Below, in pieces: positions 1-5,917 of a stretch of DNA of 8,216 nt (position 1 is the first letter of the stretch; each line of letters begins with the position of its first letter). The DNA is taken from NCBI GenBank assembly GCA_024699575.1, contig JAILPF010000035.1:1-8216 (forward strand), given 5' to 3'. The notes below the pieces were generated by a model. That model had not been told where the DNA came from, searched no databases, and saw only the letters and a program-made list of their open reading frames with translations. Source of the stretch: Acetatifactor sp. GTDB lineage: Bacteria > Bacillota > Clostridia > Lachnospirales > Lachnospiraceae. The position numbers were made by a program, and so were the translations under genes.

Positions 1-34
1 GAGGCCTCCGTTCTATCCATTAGACTACGGATGC
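1..34 (-). tRNA. tRNA-Arg, probably anticodon CCT; 5' half only, cut by window edge
   Basis: Read on the minus strand, the 34 bases fit the first 34 tRNA positions exactly: acceptor strand GCATCCG, TA at 8-9, a D-arm with the invariant GG at 18-19, G26, anticodon 5' strand GAGGC, then C32, T33 and C34. The D-arm and anticodon approach (AATGGATA, then CCTC) closely resemble bacterial tRNA-Arg(CCU), including the E. coli gene as I remember it. Only the first anticodon base (C) lies in the window, so CCT is an inference from this resemblance. The D-stem would have one C12-A23 mismatch. The 3' half, T-arm and CCA end lie outside the window. Confidence 0.82.
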
Positions 35-67
35 AAATTATTACAAATTTGTTACATCACCTTGTCT

Positions 68-96
68 AGGATAACACAAAAAGCCCCACCTGTCCA
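68..96 (-). promoter_or_regulatory. Candidate sigma-A promoter for the tRNA-Arg gene
   Basis: On the minus strand, TGGACA (91-96) is followed after exactly 17 bp by TATCCT (68-73). That is 5/6 and 4/6 matches to TTGACA and TATAAT, and it would give a leader of roughly 25-30 nt before the mature tRNA. An alternative is TAGACA (63-68), 17 bp, TGTAAT (40-45), which matches better but would start transcription at about the first tRNA base, leaving no leader. I therefore prefer the first. Neither is proven. Confidence 0.4.
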
Positions 97-128
97 GTCC
101 ATTTTTCAGGAAAATAACGGTAAGATAG

Positions 129-1022
129 TTATACTATTTCAAGCCGGTCCGTTGTGGAATTATAGCGGTAAAGCTGGTCAGAAAGCACTTCCTGCGCATC
201 AACCTGTGTACGGTTTACCTCTCCTATCATCCCCTTCAAATGTTCTTCTGCATTCTCTCCGTTGTATGTAACCACGAGTATTGCATGCACGGAACTTGGT
301 ATCACGTAGTACTCTTGTCCAAGTTCCCTGAACAATTCTTTTAAATAATCTTTATAAAGGATACAGGTTGCTCCATACACCTTCTGTCTGTTACTGATAA
401 CCCATAGCGGAAATTCATTCGGAAGCGCAGGCACTTCCTCCCCTTGCTTTTCCATCACCTCACGTAACACATCCTCCATGGACTCTCTGTCTATCGGGTA
501 AATCCGAGGTGTATTTACCATTGCAAGTTCCAGTATAGTCTGTACTGTGACATTCCACATTTTCATGTGGGTATCATAAATTAAAATACTCCCAGCTCCC
601 AACGCATTCCCCTCATAAGCATAAAAAAAGCATATTACAAGATCCAGAAAATCAATATGAGGAATTTTCTTCAATAATTCGCTGTTTCTTTCCGCTGATA
701 CTAATCGGAAACATATTCTGTCTTTCACTTTTTCAAACTCATTAAAAAAGGACAAATCGATAGATTCCTTTGGAGTATCCTCCCTGCAGATTTGAAGGAT
801 TCTGTCCACAATCACCGCAAATGGCATTCCCTTAGAGTAGGAATCCCAAAATGGTTCAAGGTATATCATCGGAGAAACACTTTTTTTCTCCTCAATAATC
901 ACAAGTCCCTGTAAAACGATTCCATTGTTCTTTTGTATCTCCTGAATTTTTGTTTGAAAGCCCTCACCCAATCTATCCAAAACCGCCAGCTGAACATTTT
1001 CATAAAATTCTTCAATTGTCAT
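129..1022 (-). CDS. DUF5688 family protein of unknown function
   Basis: The 297-aa protein matches my memory of DUF5688, a family common and often multicopy in Lachnospiraceae with no established function. Family-like features are the KNNG...LQGLVI segment (about 31-42), PMIYLEPFW...YSKG (51-64), a central soluble region, FPLWVISN...YGATCILY (204-223), YYVIPSSVHAILV (238-250) and VLSDQLYRYN near the C-terminus (279-288). I see no signal peptide, clear membrane helix or known catalytic motif, so it is probably a cytoplasmic globular protein. The start is supported by AAAGGGG about 6 nt upstream of the ATG. It sits alone between the efp terminator and the tRNA-Arg gene. I found no convincing promoter in the 85 bp upstream and no convincing terminator after the stop. 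The assignment rests on recognition, not on a search. Confidence 0.8.
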   Translation of the reverse strand: MTIEEFYENVQLAVLDRLGEGFQTKIQEIQKNNGIVLQGLVIIEEKKSVSPMIYLEPFWDSYSKGMPFAVIVDRILQICREDTPKESIDLSFFNEFEKVKDRICFRLVSAERNSELLKKIPHIDFLDLVICFFYAYEGNALGAGSILIYDTHMKMWNVTVQTILELAMVNTPRIYPIDRESMEDVLREVMEKQGEEVPALPNEFPLWVISNRQKVYGATCILYKDYLKELFRELGQEYYVIPSSVHAILVVTYNGENAEEHLKGMIGEVNRTQVDAQEVLSDQLYRYNSTTDRLEIV

Positions 1023-1107
1023 ATTTGACCCCTTTCTATACCAATAGATGTTGTTTCACTGATGTTATTCTTGAAAGGATGTCAGTCATGAATCACATAT
1101 CCACAAC

Positions 1108-1150
1108 AAAAAAAGACAATGGACGCTCAATCTGAGCTTGTCCATTGTCT
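1108..1150 (-). terminator. Strong intrinsic terminator closing the aro-efp unit
   Basis: On the minus strand, AGACAATGGAC (1150-1140) pairs perfectly with GTCCATTGTCT (1124-1114). An inner stem, TGAGC's partner pair at 1137-1133 and 1129-1125, is set off by a 2-nt bulge and closed by a 3-nt loop. The stem runs straight into seven consecutive U in the RNA (1114-1108). It starts 26 nt after the efp stop codon and before the DUF5688 gene, so it should separate the two units. There is no T-run on the other side, so it is oriented for the minus strand only. Confidence 0.93.
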
Positions 1151-1176
1151 TACAAACACTACATAGAACATTCCGA

Positions 1177-1734
1177 TTATACACGGGACAGATATTCACC
1201 TGTTCTGGTATCAATCTTAATCTTATCTCCCTGATTTACAAAGAGAGGCACATTGACAACCGCACCTGTCTCTACAGTAGCAGGCTTAGATGCACCTGTT
1301 GCTGTATCGCCTTTAAAGCCGGGCTCTGTCTCAGTAATCTCAAGTTCAACAAACAGAGGGGGTTCCACAGAAAATACACTGCCGTTGTGAGAACAAATTT
1401 TGCACATCTCGTTCTCTTTTACAAACTTCATTGCATCACCGACAGTCTCCTGATTCAACGCAATCTGCTCATAGGTCTCAACATCCATGAAATTATAAAG
1501 ATCACCGTCTGCATACAGATACTGCATATCTTTTCTATCAATACGTGCCTGAGGGCATTTCTCGGTAGGTCTAAAAGTCTTCTCTACCACACCGCCACTC
1601 TTGATGTTCTTTAACTTCGTTCTTACGAAAGCTGCTCCCTTTCCGGGCTTAACATGCTGGAATTCAATAATCTGGTATACATTGTTATCATACTCAATAG
1701 TAATACCATTTCTGAAATCGCCTGCAGAAATCAT
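1177..1734 (-). CDS. efp: Translation elongation factor P
   Basis: EF-P binds the ribosome between the P and E sites and relieves stalling on polyproline stretches. The 185-aa length is normal for bacterial EF-P. The N-terminal KOW-like domain carries the tip loop [10 protein letters not shown] with Lys32 (residues 27-36). This is the position modified in EF-P, and the Pro30-Gly31-Lys32 context matches the Bacillus subtilis type (K32, 5-aminopentanol) more than the E. coli type. The C-terminal OB domains end in the family signature from [19 protein letters not shown] through [17 protein letters not shown] (about residues 147-185). The ATG has an AGGAGG 8 nt upstream (1743-1748). The gene follows aroQ after 67 bp and is closed by a strong terminator. 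No modifying enzyme gene is in the window, so the modification state is unknown. Confidence 0.97.
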   Translation of the reverse strand: MISAGDFRNGITIEYDNNVYQIIEFQHVKPGKGAAFVRTKLKNIKSGGVVEKTFRPTEKCPQARIDRKDMQYLYADGDLYNFMDVETYEQIALNQETVGDAMKFVKENEMCKICSHNGSVFSVEPPLFVELEITETEPGFKGDTATGASKPATVETGAVVNVPLFVNQGDKIKIDTRTGEYLSRV

Positions 1735-1760
1735 ACTATATTCCTCCTAAATACGTTCAC

Positions 1761-1789
1761 GTTATAATTCCTTACCAGTTTAATATAAA
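1761..1789 (-). promoter_or_regulatory. Candidate promoter for efp
   Basis: On the minus strand, TTTATA (1784-1789) and TATAAC (1761-1766) lie 17 bp apart in the aroQ-efp gap. They match the -35 and -10 consensus at 4/6 and 5/6. Transcription would start near 1754-1757, giving a short leader that already contains the AGGAGG site. No terminator separates aroQ from efp, so efp may also be transcribed from upstream. The region is AT-rich, so chance matches are likely. Confidence 0.4.
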
Positions 1790-1801
1790 AATCCCTATAT
1801 T

Positions 1802-2242
1802 TCAACTGTTTTTGTAAAAATTATTCAAAAAATCCACTGCTTGAAGATATCCGTCCAGCCCCTGTCCATATATCTGCTTATCGCAAACAGGTGCTGTAAC
1901 TGAATTTTTGCGAAACTCTTCCCGCTTTGTGATGTCTGAAATATGTATTTCCACCTTGGGAACCGTAATGCTCGCAAGCGCATCTCTGATGGCATAGCTG
2001 TAATGTGTGTAAGCCCCCGGATTAATAATGATACCTTCCGTTCCGTCAAAATACGCTTCCTGAATGCGATCGATAATCGCCCCCTCATGGTTGGACTGAA
2101 AAGTCTGAATCTCATTCCCTGTCTCGGCGGCTTTCTTGTCAATCAGATTCAAAAGATACTGATAATCCTGTGTCCCATAGACACTCTTCTCCCTGATTCC
2201 CAAGAAATTGATATTAGGTCCATTAATAACCAATATTTTCAT
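1802..2242 (-). CDS. aroQ: Type II 3-dehydroquinate dehydratase
   Basis: It catalyses 3-dehydroquinate to 3-dehydroshikimate, the third shikimate pathway step. The type II (dodecameric, non-Schiff-base) form is clear: INGPNINFLG at 6-15, lid-loop Arg17, catalytic Tyr22 in SVYG, FQSNHEG (48-54), NPGAYTHYSYAIRDA (74-88), and EIHIS with Glu98 and the proposed general acid His100, followed by REEFR. At 146 aa from the chosen ATG, it has the family length. I chose this ATG (2240-2242) because GAGGGAG lies 9 nt upstream (2252-2258) and because the motif-bearing first beta strand begins directly after it. Upstream ATGs at 2260 and 2272 would add 6 or 10 residues with no ribosome binding site. The gene starts 19 nt after the aroK stop, so it is almost certainly cotranscribed. 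Confidence 0.96.
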   Translation of the reverse strand: MKILVINGPNINFLGIREKSVYGTQDYQYLLNLIDKKAAETGNEIQTFQSNHEGAIIDRIQEAYFDGTEGIIINPGAYTHYSYAIRDALASITVPKVEIHISDITKREEFRKNSVTAPVCDKQIYGQGLDGYLQAVDFLNNFYKNS

Positions 2243-2251
2243 CCCTTTATA

Positions 2252-2258
2252 CTCCCTC
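2252..2258 (-). promoter_or_regulatory. Ribosome binding site that fixes the aroQ start
   Basis: GAGGGAG on the minus strand lies 9 nt before the ATG at 2240-2242 and downstream of the two alternative ATGs (2258-2260 and 2270-2272). It can therefore serve only the short form of AroQ. It sits within the 19-nt gap after the aroK stop. Confidence 0.7.
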
Positions 2259-2261
2259 ATA

Positions 2262-2777
2262 TTATATATCATTTTCGATGATATTGACTATATCATCCAC
2301 ACTCAGTTCATCTGCATCTATAATCAAATCCGCACACTCTTCATAAGCTTCGATTCTGTCATCCAACAGCTGTTTGATTTTTGCAAGCGGCTCTTCGCAT
2401 TGGAGCAACGGTCTGGTGGTGTCCGTTTTTAAACGTTCGAAGACTGTCTCCGGGCGAATCCGAAGATAGATGACTTTTCCACATTTTTTAAGGAGCACCC
2501 TGTTTTGGGGATTGACCGGAGTGCCTCCTCCCACCGAAATAATCCTAGGATAATTTCTCCGCGAAATACTCTCAAGCAATTCCGTCTCCATTCGCCGGAA
2601 TTGTTCTTCTCCATCGGTAGCAAAAATTTCACTGATGGATTTACCTGTATTTTTTTCAATCAGTTTATCCGTATCCTCGACAGGCATGCGCAGTCGATAG
2701 GAAAGCCGTAGCCCTACTGTGGTTTTCCCACATCCCATAAACCCGATCAATATGATATTCTTCGTCTGCTCACTCAT
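2262..2777 (-). CDS. aroK: Shikimate kinase
   Basis: It phosphorylates shikimate to shikimate 3-phosphate with ATP, the fifth step of the pathway. The 171-aa P-loop NMP-kinase-fold protein shows every family landmark: Walker A GFMGCGKT (12-19), the Mg/shikimate-binding EDTD (Asp35, Asp37), Arg61 in FRRMETE, the GGG Walker B-like loop (83-85), the LID arginine Arg122 in TRPLL, and Arg141 in DDRIEAY near the shikimate site. The length is typical for a single-domain enzyme, with no fusion to another aro domain. The ATG overlaps the end of aroE by 8 nt (2770-2777), and a GGAG about 10 nt upstream lies inside the aroE coding region, so translation is probably coupled. aroK and aroL isozymes cannot be told apart here; aroK is the usual name in Firmicutes. 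Confidence 0.96.
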   Translation of the reverse strand: MSEQTKNIILIGFMGCGKTTVGLRLSYRLRMPVEDTDKLIEKNTGKSISEIFATDGEEQFRRMETELLESISRRNYPRIISVGGGTPVNPQNRVLLKKCGKVIYLRIRPETVFERLKTDTTRPLLQCEEPLAKIKQLLDDRIEAYEECADLIIDADELSVDDIVNIIENDI

Positions 2778-3636
2778 TGATTGTACACTCCATCATCCGG
2801 TATATTTCTTCTGCAAGCTCATCTGTCACCGTCTGAGCCGTCCATAATTCAAAAGCAATAATCCCCTGATACAACAGCATTTTTAAACCATTGTATGCTC
2901 GTGCGCCATTTTCTCTCGCCTTCTGCATGAATACGGTGTCTGCCGGATTGAAAATCAAATCATAACCTGTATGTATTTTTTTATAAAATTCGTTATCCTC
3001 TATCAACACGTCGCCATTATTAGGATACATTCCCACATTGGTTGCCTGAATTGCCAGAAGCTTCCCATCCGGGAGTTCAGCAAACGCATCCAGTGCGATT
3101 CCCCGTGCGATTTCTTTTCCGGCATACGCATTTACCTCTGCTGCAATTTTCTCAGCTTTTTCCTTTGTCCGGTTCATAAGCCATATACCGGCTGCTTTCT
3201 TTTCCGTCAGAAGCATCGCGACTGCTCTTGCAACACCACCTGCACCGAGTATAACAACGTTTTCCCCTTCAATTATCACGCCATCGGCCCGCATTGCCCT
3301 GTACAATCCGGGCATATCCGTATTATAGCCTTTAAAACCGCTCTCGCATCTGACAAGAGTATTCACCGCCCCAATTTGTTTAGCCAGCGGGTCGATATCA
3401 GCCAGAAACGGTATTACATCACTCTTATATGGCACAGTCACATTTACTCCAAGCAGATTAAGAGCATCCGCGCCCGAAACAGCATGCGACAACTTACCTG
3501 TCTCCACATGAAAGGGAACATATGTCAAATTCACCCCAAGCTTTTGTGCAAGTGTATTATGAATCACCGGAGACAATGTGTGCTCTACCGGATTACCGAT
3601 AAGTCCGCAAGTTCTGGTAAATCCATTTACATTCAT
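2770..3636 (-). CDS. aroE: Shikimate dehydrogenase (NADP-dependent)
   Basis: It reduces 3-dehydroshikimate to shikimate, the fourth pathway step. The 288-aa protein has the two AroE domains. The N-terminal substrate domain carries GNPVEHTLSPVIHN (14-27), with the shikimate-binding Ser22 of LSP, the catalytic Lys71 in NVTVPYK, and Asp107 in GYNTD. The Rossmann domain has GAGGVARA (131-138) and NRT (155-157), the latter typical of NADPH preference. TNVGMYP and GLKMLLYQG follow towards the C-terminus. I chose the ATG at 3634-3636 because GGAGGA lies 9 nt upstream (3646-3651) and the protein then begins at the normal family position. The frame stays open for 18 more residues to an ATG at 3690, but that would overlap yqeG. 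This start lies 1 nt after the yqeG stop. Confidence 0.96.
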   Translation of the reverse strand: MNVNGFTRTCGLIGNPVEHTLSPVIHNTLAQKLGVNLTYVPFHVETGKLSHAVSGADALNLLGVNVTVPYKSDVIPFLADIDPLAKQIGAVNTLVRCESGFKGYNTDMPGLYRAMRADGVIIEGENVVILGAGGVARAVAMLLTEKKAAGIWLMNRTKEKAEKIAAEVNAYAGKEIARGIALDAFAELPDGKLLAIQATNVGMYPNNGDVLIEDNEFYKKIHTGYDLIFNPADTVFMQKARENGARAYNGLKMLLYQGIIAFELWTAQTVTDELAEEIYRMMECTINE

Positions 3637-3637
3637 T

Positions 3638-4147
3638 CTATTTTGTCCTCCGAATCTTTCTATGATAAAAGTACAAAACAATCCATTCAAGCCTACGCTT
3701 CAAAACAATCTGTATTTCTTCCTTCGGGTGAATTGGTTTCACCAGATACGATTCGATTCCGGTTCGCTTTGCTCCCCATACATCTGTAAAAAGCTGGTCT
3801 CCCACAAACAATGTATTCCCGGCATTTGTCCCCATCATTTTCATCGCTTCCAAATAGCCTTTTCTTGATGGTTTACCTGCTTTATAAATATACTTCGCAT
3901 ACAGTACCTGATTACAAAAAGATTGAACCCGGGGTTCTTTGTTATTGGATAGTAAAACGGCAGAAAACCCGAGCTCATGCAATCTGTTAAAAAACCGGAT
4001 TGCACGTTCATCCGCAGGTGCTCCATGCGGAACTAAAGTATTATCAATATCAAAAATCACTCCACGATAACCCTTTTGATACAATTGTTCAAAATCAATA
4101 GAGTAAGTGGACTCTGCCTCGTAATCCGGGTAAAAAGTTTCAAACAT
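3638..4147 (-). CDS. yqeG: YqeG-family HAD phosphatase (class IIIA)
   Basis: The 169-aa protein is close to the length of B. subtilis YqeG (about 172 aa). It has the HAD motifs: motif I DIDNTLV (nucleophile Asp33, acid Asp35), motif II Ser67 in LLSNN, motif III Lys92 in AGKPS, and motif IV GDQLFTD (Asp117, Asp122). No large cap domain is present. The substrate is not established for the bacterial family; related eukaryotic proteins are phosphatidylglycerophosphate phosphatases, but I do not infer that here. The ATG at 4145-4147 has GAGGA 8 nt upstream (4156-4160). The open frame extends further to 4390, but that part only mirrors the end of rlmD. The gene adjoins aroE, as in B. subtilis where yqeG-yqeH-aroE are clustered; yqeH, a GTPase gene, is absent here. 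Confidence 0.92.
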   Translation of the reverse strand: MFETFYPDYEAESTYSIDFEQLYQKGYRGVIFDIDNTLVPHGAPADERAIRFFNRLHELGFSAVLLSNNKEPRVQSFCNQVLYAKYIYKAGKPSRKGYLEAMKMMGTNAGNTLFVGDQLFTDVWGAKRTGIESYLVKPIHPKEEIQIVLKRRLEWIVLYFYHRKIRRTK

Positions 4148-4172
4148 GCACCATTTCCTCTGCTTCTGTTGT

Positions 4173-4178
4173 ATTATA
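4173..4178 (-). promoter_or_regulatory. Possible -10 element for the yqeG-aroE-aroK-aroQ run
   Basis: A perfect TATAAT occurs on the minus strand in the 40-bp gap between rlmD and yqeG, 25 nt before the yqeG ATG. The hexamer 17 bp upstream is TTTCGC, only 3/6 against the -35 consensus and inside the end of rlmD. There is no terminator after rlmD, so the run may simply be read through. This is a weak call. Confidence 0.28.
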
Positions 4179-4187
4179 TTTTCAAGC

Positions 4188-5582
4188 TTATTTGCGCGAA
4201 AGAAGACATACCATCTCACAGTTCGCCGTCCACGGGAATTGATCCACCGCGACAGCCTTTTCCACCTGATATCCGTTTTCAAGCAATATTTCAAGATTCC
4301 GTACCAGGCTGGTAGGTTTGCAGGAAATATATATGATTCTGTCGACACCATACGCAATGATTTTAGGCAACGCCTTAGGATGGATGCCATCGCGCGGAGG
4401 ATCGAGAATAATCAGATCCGGGCGCACCTGCACATCATCCAATACCTTCAGGACATCTCCAGCAATAAATTCACAGTTGCTTAAACCGTTGTCAGCAGCA
4501 TTTTTCCTGGCAGCTTCCACCGCTTCCTCAACTATCTCCACACCGATTACTTTGCCTGCAACCGGTGCCATCATCTGCGCAATTGTACCGGTTCCGCTGT
4601 ATAAGTCAAAAACAACTTTATCCTCACCGCCCAAATCACCGATATAGCTTCTTGCTGTATCATATAACACCTCTGCGCCATAGGAATTCGTCTGAAAGAA
4701 GGAAAAAGGGGAAATTTTAAATTTCAGTCCCATCAATTCCTCGTAGAAGAAATCCTGTCCGTAAAGGATTTGTGTGCTGTCACTCTTCACAACATCGGCC
4801 ACAGAGTCGTTACTCATATGTATAATTCCGGCAAAATGTCCTTTCAATTTTCCATGTTTTTCCAAATCAATCAGCGAATCCTTAAATCCCGCAATCAACT
4901 TTTCACTGTCAGCCGGATACTGAGTGGTGGTTACCAAAGCGACCAGGATATCTCCGGTTCGGGATGCCTTACGCACCAGGAGATGTCTCAAAAATCCCAC
5001 ATGCGTCAACCGGTGAAAAAATGGAATCTGTCTGTCACCAAAATACTCCACAACCGTCTGAATAATACTGCGATAGTCTTCATCCACTATCAGGCAGTCG
5101 TCCACTGTCACCACATCATAAAAGCTTCCCCTCTTATGCATACCCAGTGCCAACGGTCCATCCTTATACTCATCGCCAAAAGAAAATTCCATTTTGTTTC
5201 GATATTCATATGCAATAGGACTGCCTTTAATCCCCTCAAAAGTCCAGTCTCCTGTCTGCCTGGTTAATACCGGCATAAGCAGACTTTTCATCTGTTGCTC
5301 TTTGATCCGAAGCTGTTCCTCGTAGGAAAGGGAAAGATAAGTACAGCCTCCGCAGACGCCAAAATGGGAACACGTCCGGCCACATTCGAGAGGTGATTTT
5401 TCAATCACCTCAAGAAGTCGGCCTTCCGCCTTCCCTTTTCTGACTTTATTCACACTCAGTTTTACTTTCTGACCGGGCAGGCTGTTTTTAACAACAACGG
5501 TCTCCTCTCCAACTTTTACAATACCCTTGTTGGGGAAGTCAACCCTCTCAACAATGCCTTCATATACCTGTCCTTTTTTCAT
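4188..5582 (-). CDS. rlmD: 23S rRNA (uracil-C5)-methyltransferase, RlmD/RlmCD type
   Basis: It is a SAM-dependent TrmA/RumA-family enzyme making 5-methyluridine in 23S rRNA. B. subtilis RlmCD modifies both U747 and U1939, whereas E. coli RumA/RlmD modifies only U1939; the target here cannot be read from sequence. Counting 464 residues from the chosen start: an N-terminal TRAM domain (about 1-58), a 4Fe-4S set C71-x5-C77-x2-C80 plus Cys163 in VDDCLIVD, SFFQTN (294-299), SAM motif FDLYSGTGTI (325-334), DPPRDG (394-399), catalytic nucleophile Cys421 in ISCKPTSLVRNL, and the likely base Glu456 near the C-terminus. I chose the second ATG (5580-5582) because GAGGA lies 5 nt upstream. The first, at 5594, has no such site and abuts a palindrome. 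It lies 38 bp after the small acidic protein gene. Confidence 0.93.
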   Translation of the reverse strand: MKKGQVYEGIVERVDFPNKGIVKVGEETVVVKNSLPGQKVKLSVNKVRKGKAEGRLLEVIEKSPLECGRTCSHFGVCGGCTYLSLSYEEQLRIKEQQMKSLLMPVLTRQTGDWTFEGIKGSPIAYEYRNKMEFSFGDEYKDGPLALGMHKRGSFYDVVTVDDCLIVDEDYRSIIQTVVEYFGDRQIPFFHRLTHVGFLRHLLVRKASRTGDILVALVTTTQYPADSEKLIAGFKDSLIDLEKHGKLKGHFAGIIHMSNDSVADVVKSDSTQILYGQDFFYEELMGLKFKISPFSFFQTNSYGAEVLYDTARSYIGDLGGEDKVVFDLYSGTGTIAQMMAPVAGKVIGVEIVEEAVEAARKNAADNGLSNCEFIAGDVLKVLDDVQVRPDLIILDPPRDGIHPKALPKIIAYGVDRIIYISCKPTSLVRNLEILLENGYQVEKAVAVDQFPWTANCEMVCLLSRK

Positions 5583-5587
5583 AATCT

Positions 5588-5592
5588 TCCTC
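5588..5592 (-). promoter_or_regulatory. Ribosome binding site that decides the rlmD start
   Basis: GAGGA on the minus strand has a 5-nt spacer to the ATG at 5580-5582. It overlaps the codons that a start at 5594 would use, and the 5594 ATG has no purine-rich site at proper distance. This favours the 464-residue form over the 468-residue form. Confidence 0.6.
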
Positions 5593-5595
5593 ATT

Positions 5596-5607
5596 TCCGC
5601 ATGCGGA
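5596..5607. repeat. 12-bp perfect palindrome TCCGCATGCGGA in front of rlmD
   Basis: The sequence reads identically on both strands and lies 3 nt before the GAGGA site of rlmD, in the 38-bp gap after the small acidic protein gene. It could be a protein-binding site, or in RNA a very short hairpin, though with no free loop bases the latter would be limited to a few pairs. No U-tract follows on the minus strand, so it is not a terminator for that direction. Confidence 0.6.
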
Positions 5608-5620
5608 GCGTTTTATTCTA

Positions 5621-5875
5621 TTATTCGTACTCTGAATCGTCTGATTCCTCATAAAAGTCATCATCATCATCATCATCGTCGAATTCGTCATCAAATTCCT
5701 CCAGATAATCCGGCTCGAAGTAACGATAGACTACATAAGCAATTCCGGCAACAGCCGCAATCACACCTACAATCGCAAACACCCACAACAGTACATTACT
5801 TTTTTTCTTTTCTTCTTTCCTGCCCAGCAATTCATTCAGTTTAGAAATATCAATTACGTTCTCCAGCTTGTTCAT
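5621..5875 (-). CDS. Small single-pass membrane protein with a highly acidic C-terminal tail
   Basis: I do not assign this 84-aa protein to a named family. It has a short polar N-terminus (1-19), a basic patch with Lys20 and Lys23-25, one clear hydrophobic helix (about 28-50, VLLWVFAIVGVIAAVAG onward), and a tail (54-84) in which 21 of 31 residues are Asp or Glu, including a run of eight Asp (66-73). By the positive-inside rule the N-terminus is cytoplasmic and the acidic tail outside, which is an inference. The ORF is credible: AGGAAGG lies 7 nt before the ATG, a good promoter lies upstream, and the layout (anchor helix plus tail) is coherent. It precedes rlmD by 38 bp, so they are probably cotranscribed, without any obvious functional link. 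The tail could bind cations or basic partners, but nothing proves this. Confidence 0.82.
   Translation of the reverse strand: MNKLENVIDISKLNELLGRKEEKKKSNVLLWVFAIVGVIAAVAGIAYVVYRYFEPDYLEEFDDEFDDDDDDDDFYEESDDSEYE
5657..5680 (-). repeat. GAT/GAC triplet tract coding for eight Asp
   Basis: Eight consecutive Asp codons, six of them GAT in a row flanked by GAC on each side, form a short trinucleotide repeat inside the small membrane protein gene. Such tracts can gain or lose units by replication slippage without breaking the frame. The protein tail length may therefore vary between strains, which is inferred. Confidence 0.85.
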
Positions 5876-5917
5876 AAGATTACCTTCCTTTCTGTCATAG
5901 GTCTCATAAAGATATTA

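Noticed and set aside
78..110. Possible terminator after the DUF5688 gene
   Set aside because: The minus strand has CCTG and CAGG 14 nt apart and later a run of five T, but the stem is only 4 bp and is separated from the T-run by GC-rich bases, so it is too weak to call.
1138..1614. A 158-codon plus-strand open frame opposite efp
   Set aside because: It starts inside the terminator stem and runs antisense to a well conserved efp; its composition is that of a shadow.
1782..1801. AATATA / TATATT inverted repeat after aroQ
   Set aside because: Six A-T pairs are too weak for an intrinsic terminator and are expected by chance in such AT-rich sequence.
2971..3789. A 272-codon plus-strand open frame opposite aroE and the end of yqeG
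   Set aside because: It lies antisense to two genes with complete catalytic motifs, has Cys/His/Ile-rich composition typical of a mirror frame, and shows no recognisable domain.
5527..5844. A plus-strand open frame with a run of histidines
   Set aside because: The histidines are simply the reverse reading of the GAT tract that codes for Asp in the minus-strand gene, which has a better ribosome binding site and promoter.
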